21,561 bases of DNA, from NCBI RefSeq assembly GCF_030525755.1, contig NZ_JAUNEC010000028.1:1-21561 (forward strand), written 5' to 3'. Below, in pieces: positions 20,201-21,561 of this stretch. Below the pieces are notes generated by a model. It saw only the letters and a list, made by a program, of their open reading frames with translations. It did no database searches and was not told where the DNA came from. Every line of letters starts with the position of its first letter. The stretch's first letter is position 1. The DNA comes from Alysiella sp. Lineage in GTDB: Bacteria; Pseudomonadota; Gammaproteobacteria; Burkholderiales; Neisseriaceae. The translations under genes and the position numbers were made by a program.

Positions 20201-20773
20201 TTAGGCAGCCTGAAACGCGAGCCGATAACTTTCTGCCTTTTTCGCCAAAGCCAAAGGATAAGCGCGTGAGGTGGACGGCATACGCCACAGCGTCAAATCG
20301 CGCCTATTGTGCGAAAACGCGAGTGGCGTGCCGATTTTCAGCGTTTCAGGCAGCCTGAAATGGGCAAGCAAGGTTTGCGTTGCCAATTCACCTGTCGTGA
20401 TGATGGTTTGACAATATGGGATTTGCGCCAATAATTTCGTTAAATCAACCGCTTCAACAATTTGCACAAACTTATCTGCCGCATTGTCCTGCAAACGCTG
20501 CACCTGATAAGCCGTGTCGTAAATGGCAATGCCTTTTTCGTTTAAAAAATCGCGGATTTTGTTTTCGTGAAAAGTTTTGTTTGCCAAATCAACAAAATAA
20601 TCCTTATCGTCAAAAAACACCAAACCGAAAACGCGCCACATATCGTTGTTGAAATTGGGGTAGTAAAAATCCATTTTCCAACGGTGTTTGGGTGGCGGAA
20701 AACTGCCCAACATCAAGATTTTGGCGTTTTCGGGCAAAAATGGGGGGAGTGGGTGGGTTTCGGTTTCGTTCAT
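20201..20773 (-). CDS. Uracil-DNA glycosylase superfamily protein
   Basis: A 190-residue protein resembling a group of UDG-fold DNA glycosylases that I recall from Bacteroidetes and others. The motif A region is ILMLGSFPPPKHRWKMDFYYPNFNNDMWRVFGLVFF (19-54), with GSFPP in place of the water-activating loop. IAIYDTAYQVQRLQDNAADKF (82-102) and IITTGELAT (124-132) are core strands, and RMPSTSRAYPL (164-174) is in place of the motif B H-P-S loop (the His is replaced by Met). Excision of damaged or deaminated bases is likely, but the target base is not readable. It could be a family 6-like enzyme. The stop TAA lies in a DUS (protein ends FQAA), and another DUS encodes RLPE (140-143). Confidence 0.8.
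   Translation of the reverse strand: MNETETHPLPPFLPENAKILMLGSFPPPKHRWKMDFYYPNFNNDMWRVFGLVFFDDKDYFVDLANKTFHENKIRDFLNEKGIAIYDTAYQVQRLQDNAADKFVQIVEAVDLTKLLAQIPYCQTIITTGELATQTLLAHFRLPETLKIGTPLAFSHNRRDLTLWRMPSTSRAYPLALAKKAESYRLAFQAA
20345..20359 (-). repeat. DUS 15-mer inside the glycosylase gene
   Basis: TTCAGGCAGCCTGAA: exact AG-simDUS on the minus strand and exact AGGCAGCCTGAA on the plus strand. Confidence 0.85.
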
Positions 20774-20800
20774 TTTTGTACTTTCAGACTGCCTGAAAAA

Positions 20801-21244
20801 TTAATCCAGTATCACAACCGTACCATCAAGCAAAATCTCCATAGCTCGCTCAACCGCATTAAAATCTTCATATGGTTTCACATAATGCACTTTGACTTGG
20901 TCGCCCACTTCCAGCTTTAACAATTTTGCCAAACGCAAACCTTCTGCATGATAAGTCGCCCAATTCCAATCCACTGTTTCGCCTTGCCAATTCAATATTT
21001 CATCACTAGCATTGCCTTCTTCATCTTCACAGGGATAAAAATCAACCTTTTCAAATTGACCTTGCCATTCATGAAATTGCATTTGCAATGATTCAGAAAT
21101 CGGCAACCAATCTTGATAACCGCACCAAGCGTCTGCAATATTAGCACCAATACCACGCTCACCTTCCAGCTTGCTCCACAAATAAGCACCGCCATAATCG
21201 GGCATAACGCTAATGATGTCGCATTTTTCAAAAACATTGTCCAT
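20801..21244 (-). CDS. Uncharacterised acidic, tryptophan-rich 147-residue protein
   Basis: I do not recognise this protein. From the ATG at 21244 it has 147 residues (a TTG at 21256 would add four); GGGA about 8 bases upstream supports 21244. No signal peptide or membrane helix is seen, so it is probably cytoplasmic. It is acidic and has seven tryptophans, clustered in the middle (DAWCGYQDWLP, LNWQGETVDWNWATYHAEG). The second half, GLRLAKLLKLEVGDQVKVHYVKPYEDFNAVERAMEILLDG, looks like a helix followed by a beta-rich strand pair. The size and composition recall small immunity or SMI1-like proteins, but no toxin gene adjoins it, so that is speculation. Codon use resembles the neighbours. Uptake sequences flank it on both sides. 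Confidence 0.65.
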   Translation of the reverse strand: MDNVFEKCDIISVMPDYGGAYLWSKLEGERGIGANIADAWCGYQDWLPISESLQMQFHEWQGQFEKVDFYPCEDEEGNASDEILNWQGETVDWNWATYHAEGLRLAKLLKLEVGDQVKVHYVKPYEDFNAVERAMEILLDGTVVILD

Positions 21245-21264
21245 AATTTTTCCCAAATTGTATT

Positions 21265-21279
21265 TTCAGGCAGCCTGAA
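21265..21279 (-). repeat. DUS 15-mer upstream of the 147-residue protein
   Basis: TTCAGGCAGCCTGAA, exact in both dialects. It lies 21 bases before the ATG; a near-copy (AGACTGCCTGAA) follows at about 21307-21318. Confidence 0.85.
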
Positions 21280-21331
21280 AACGAAGTGCGTTTCGCCAAA
21301 ATCCGTTCAGACTGCCTGAAATTTCAAAAAA

Positions 21332-21561
21332 TCAACGTTTCAACTTCGCAAACGCATCTGCCATTGCTGAATTTTGTGGTTGTTTTTCACGCTGATTATT
21401 GGGGCGTGATGTATTGTGGCGGGATTGGCTTTCAGGGAGCCTGTTGCCTTTGTTGCCAGTGGCATCGCGTTTGGGGCTACCTGAAAGCGCTTTGTTGTCA
21501 TCAAGCCGCATACTCAACGCAATGCGCTTGCGTGCCGCGTCCACTTCCAGCACCTTCACTT
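21332..21561 (-). CDS. tex: Tex, transcription accessory protein, C-terminal end (partial)
   Basis: About the last 75 codons of a gene that continues beyond the window's right edge. VKVLEVDAARKRIALSMRLDD is the end of the S1 RNA-binding domain as found in Tex proteins (VKVxEVDxxRKRIALTMRL). Tex is a nucleic-acid-binding protein linked to transcription. After it comes a basic, low-complexity tail (SPKRDATGNKGNRLPESQSRHNTSRPNNQ) and then a conserved-looking end, MADAFAKLKR. Two decayed DUS lie in the tail codons and encode LSGSPK and RLPES, so part of the tail may have grown from uptake sequences. Other S1-domain proteins share RKRIALSMR, but the length of the tail and MADAFAKL end favour Tex. 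Confidence 0.85.
   Translation of the reverse strand, partial: VKVLEVDAARKRIALSMRLDDNKALSGSPKRDATGNKGNRLPESQSRHNTSRPNNQREKQPQNSAMADAFAKLKR

Noticed and set aside
1..21561. Many GCTGCCTGAAA/TTTCAGGCAGC copies as a CRISPR array or transposon ends
   Set aside because: Spacing is irregular over the whole window, copies are 12-15 bases, in both orientations and inside genes; this is the DUS pattern.

Overview
The window is a stretch of core chromosome from a low-GC member of the Neisseriaceae. The evidence is a 12-base DNA uptake sequence (DUS), AGGCTGCCTGAA, found as 22 exact copies by my hand count plus many near-copies. It occurs singly, as inverted pairs after genes, and inside coding sequence. 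This is the dialect described for Simonsiella muelleri and relatives (AG-simDUS), not the Neisseria form (ATGCCGTCTGAA). Protein sequences and the gene order lolB-ispE-tRNA-prs-rplY also fit Betaproteobacteria. I cannot fix the species; a Simonsiella/Alysiella-type oral commensal is the best guess.

Layout: (1) 1-3950, plus strand: 3' end of gyrB, lolB, ispE, two tandem tRNA-Gln(UUG) genes with a strong promoter and terminator, prs, a structured leader and rplY. (2) 3951-7856: a Correia-like repeat remnant, bfd and uvrD transcribed divergently from overlapping promoters, a 500-base gene-free stretch with hairpins and another repeat remnant, and an ArsR-family regulator. (3) 7858-10640: a YiaD-like OmpA lipoprotein, a Bcr/CflA efflux pump and, divergently, a secreted Sel1-repeat protein. 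(4) 10708-13378: psd, a YdcH-family protein, tmk, a 45-base palindrome and a bacteriohemerythrin. (5) 13556-15767: class I fumarase convergent with a Mn-type superoxide dismutase. (6) 20114 down to 15922, minus strand: the envelope block kdsC-lptC-lptA-lptB-rpoN-hpf. (7) 20201-21561: a uracil-DNA-glycosylase-superfamily protein, an unrecognised 147-residue protein and the 3' end of tex.

Envelope biogenesis dominates. KdsC makes Kdo for LPS, LptC/LptA/LptB belong to the LPS transport machine, LolB inserts lipoproteins in the outer membrane, Psd makes phosphatidylethanolamine, and the YiaD-like lipoprotein probably ties the outer membrane to peptidoglycan. Iron and oxygen form a second theme (Bfd, hemerythrin, Fe-S fumarase, MnSOD). 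Several of the promoters carry AT-rich Fur-like motifs that I rate only as suggestive.

I see no prophage, insertion sequence, CRISPR array or defence island, and no wholly new multi-gene system. The most interesting material is non-coding or sits on top of genes: DUS copies used as terminators, stop codons and signal-peptide codons; three degenerate Correia-like repeats; a two-hairpin rplY leader; a perfect 20+20 base palindrome; an intact rpoN (reported as a defective remnant in pathogenic Neisseria) with one good sigma-54-like site; and a hemerythrin lacking one canonical iron-ligand histidine.
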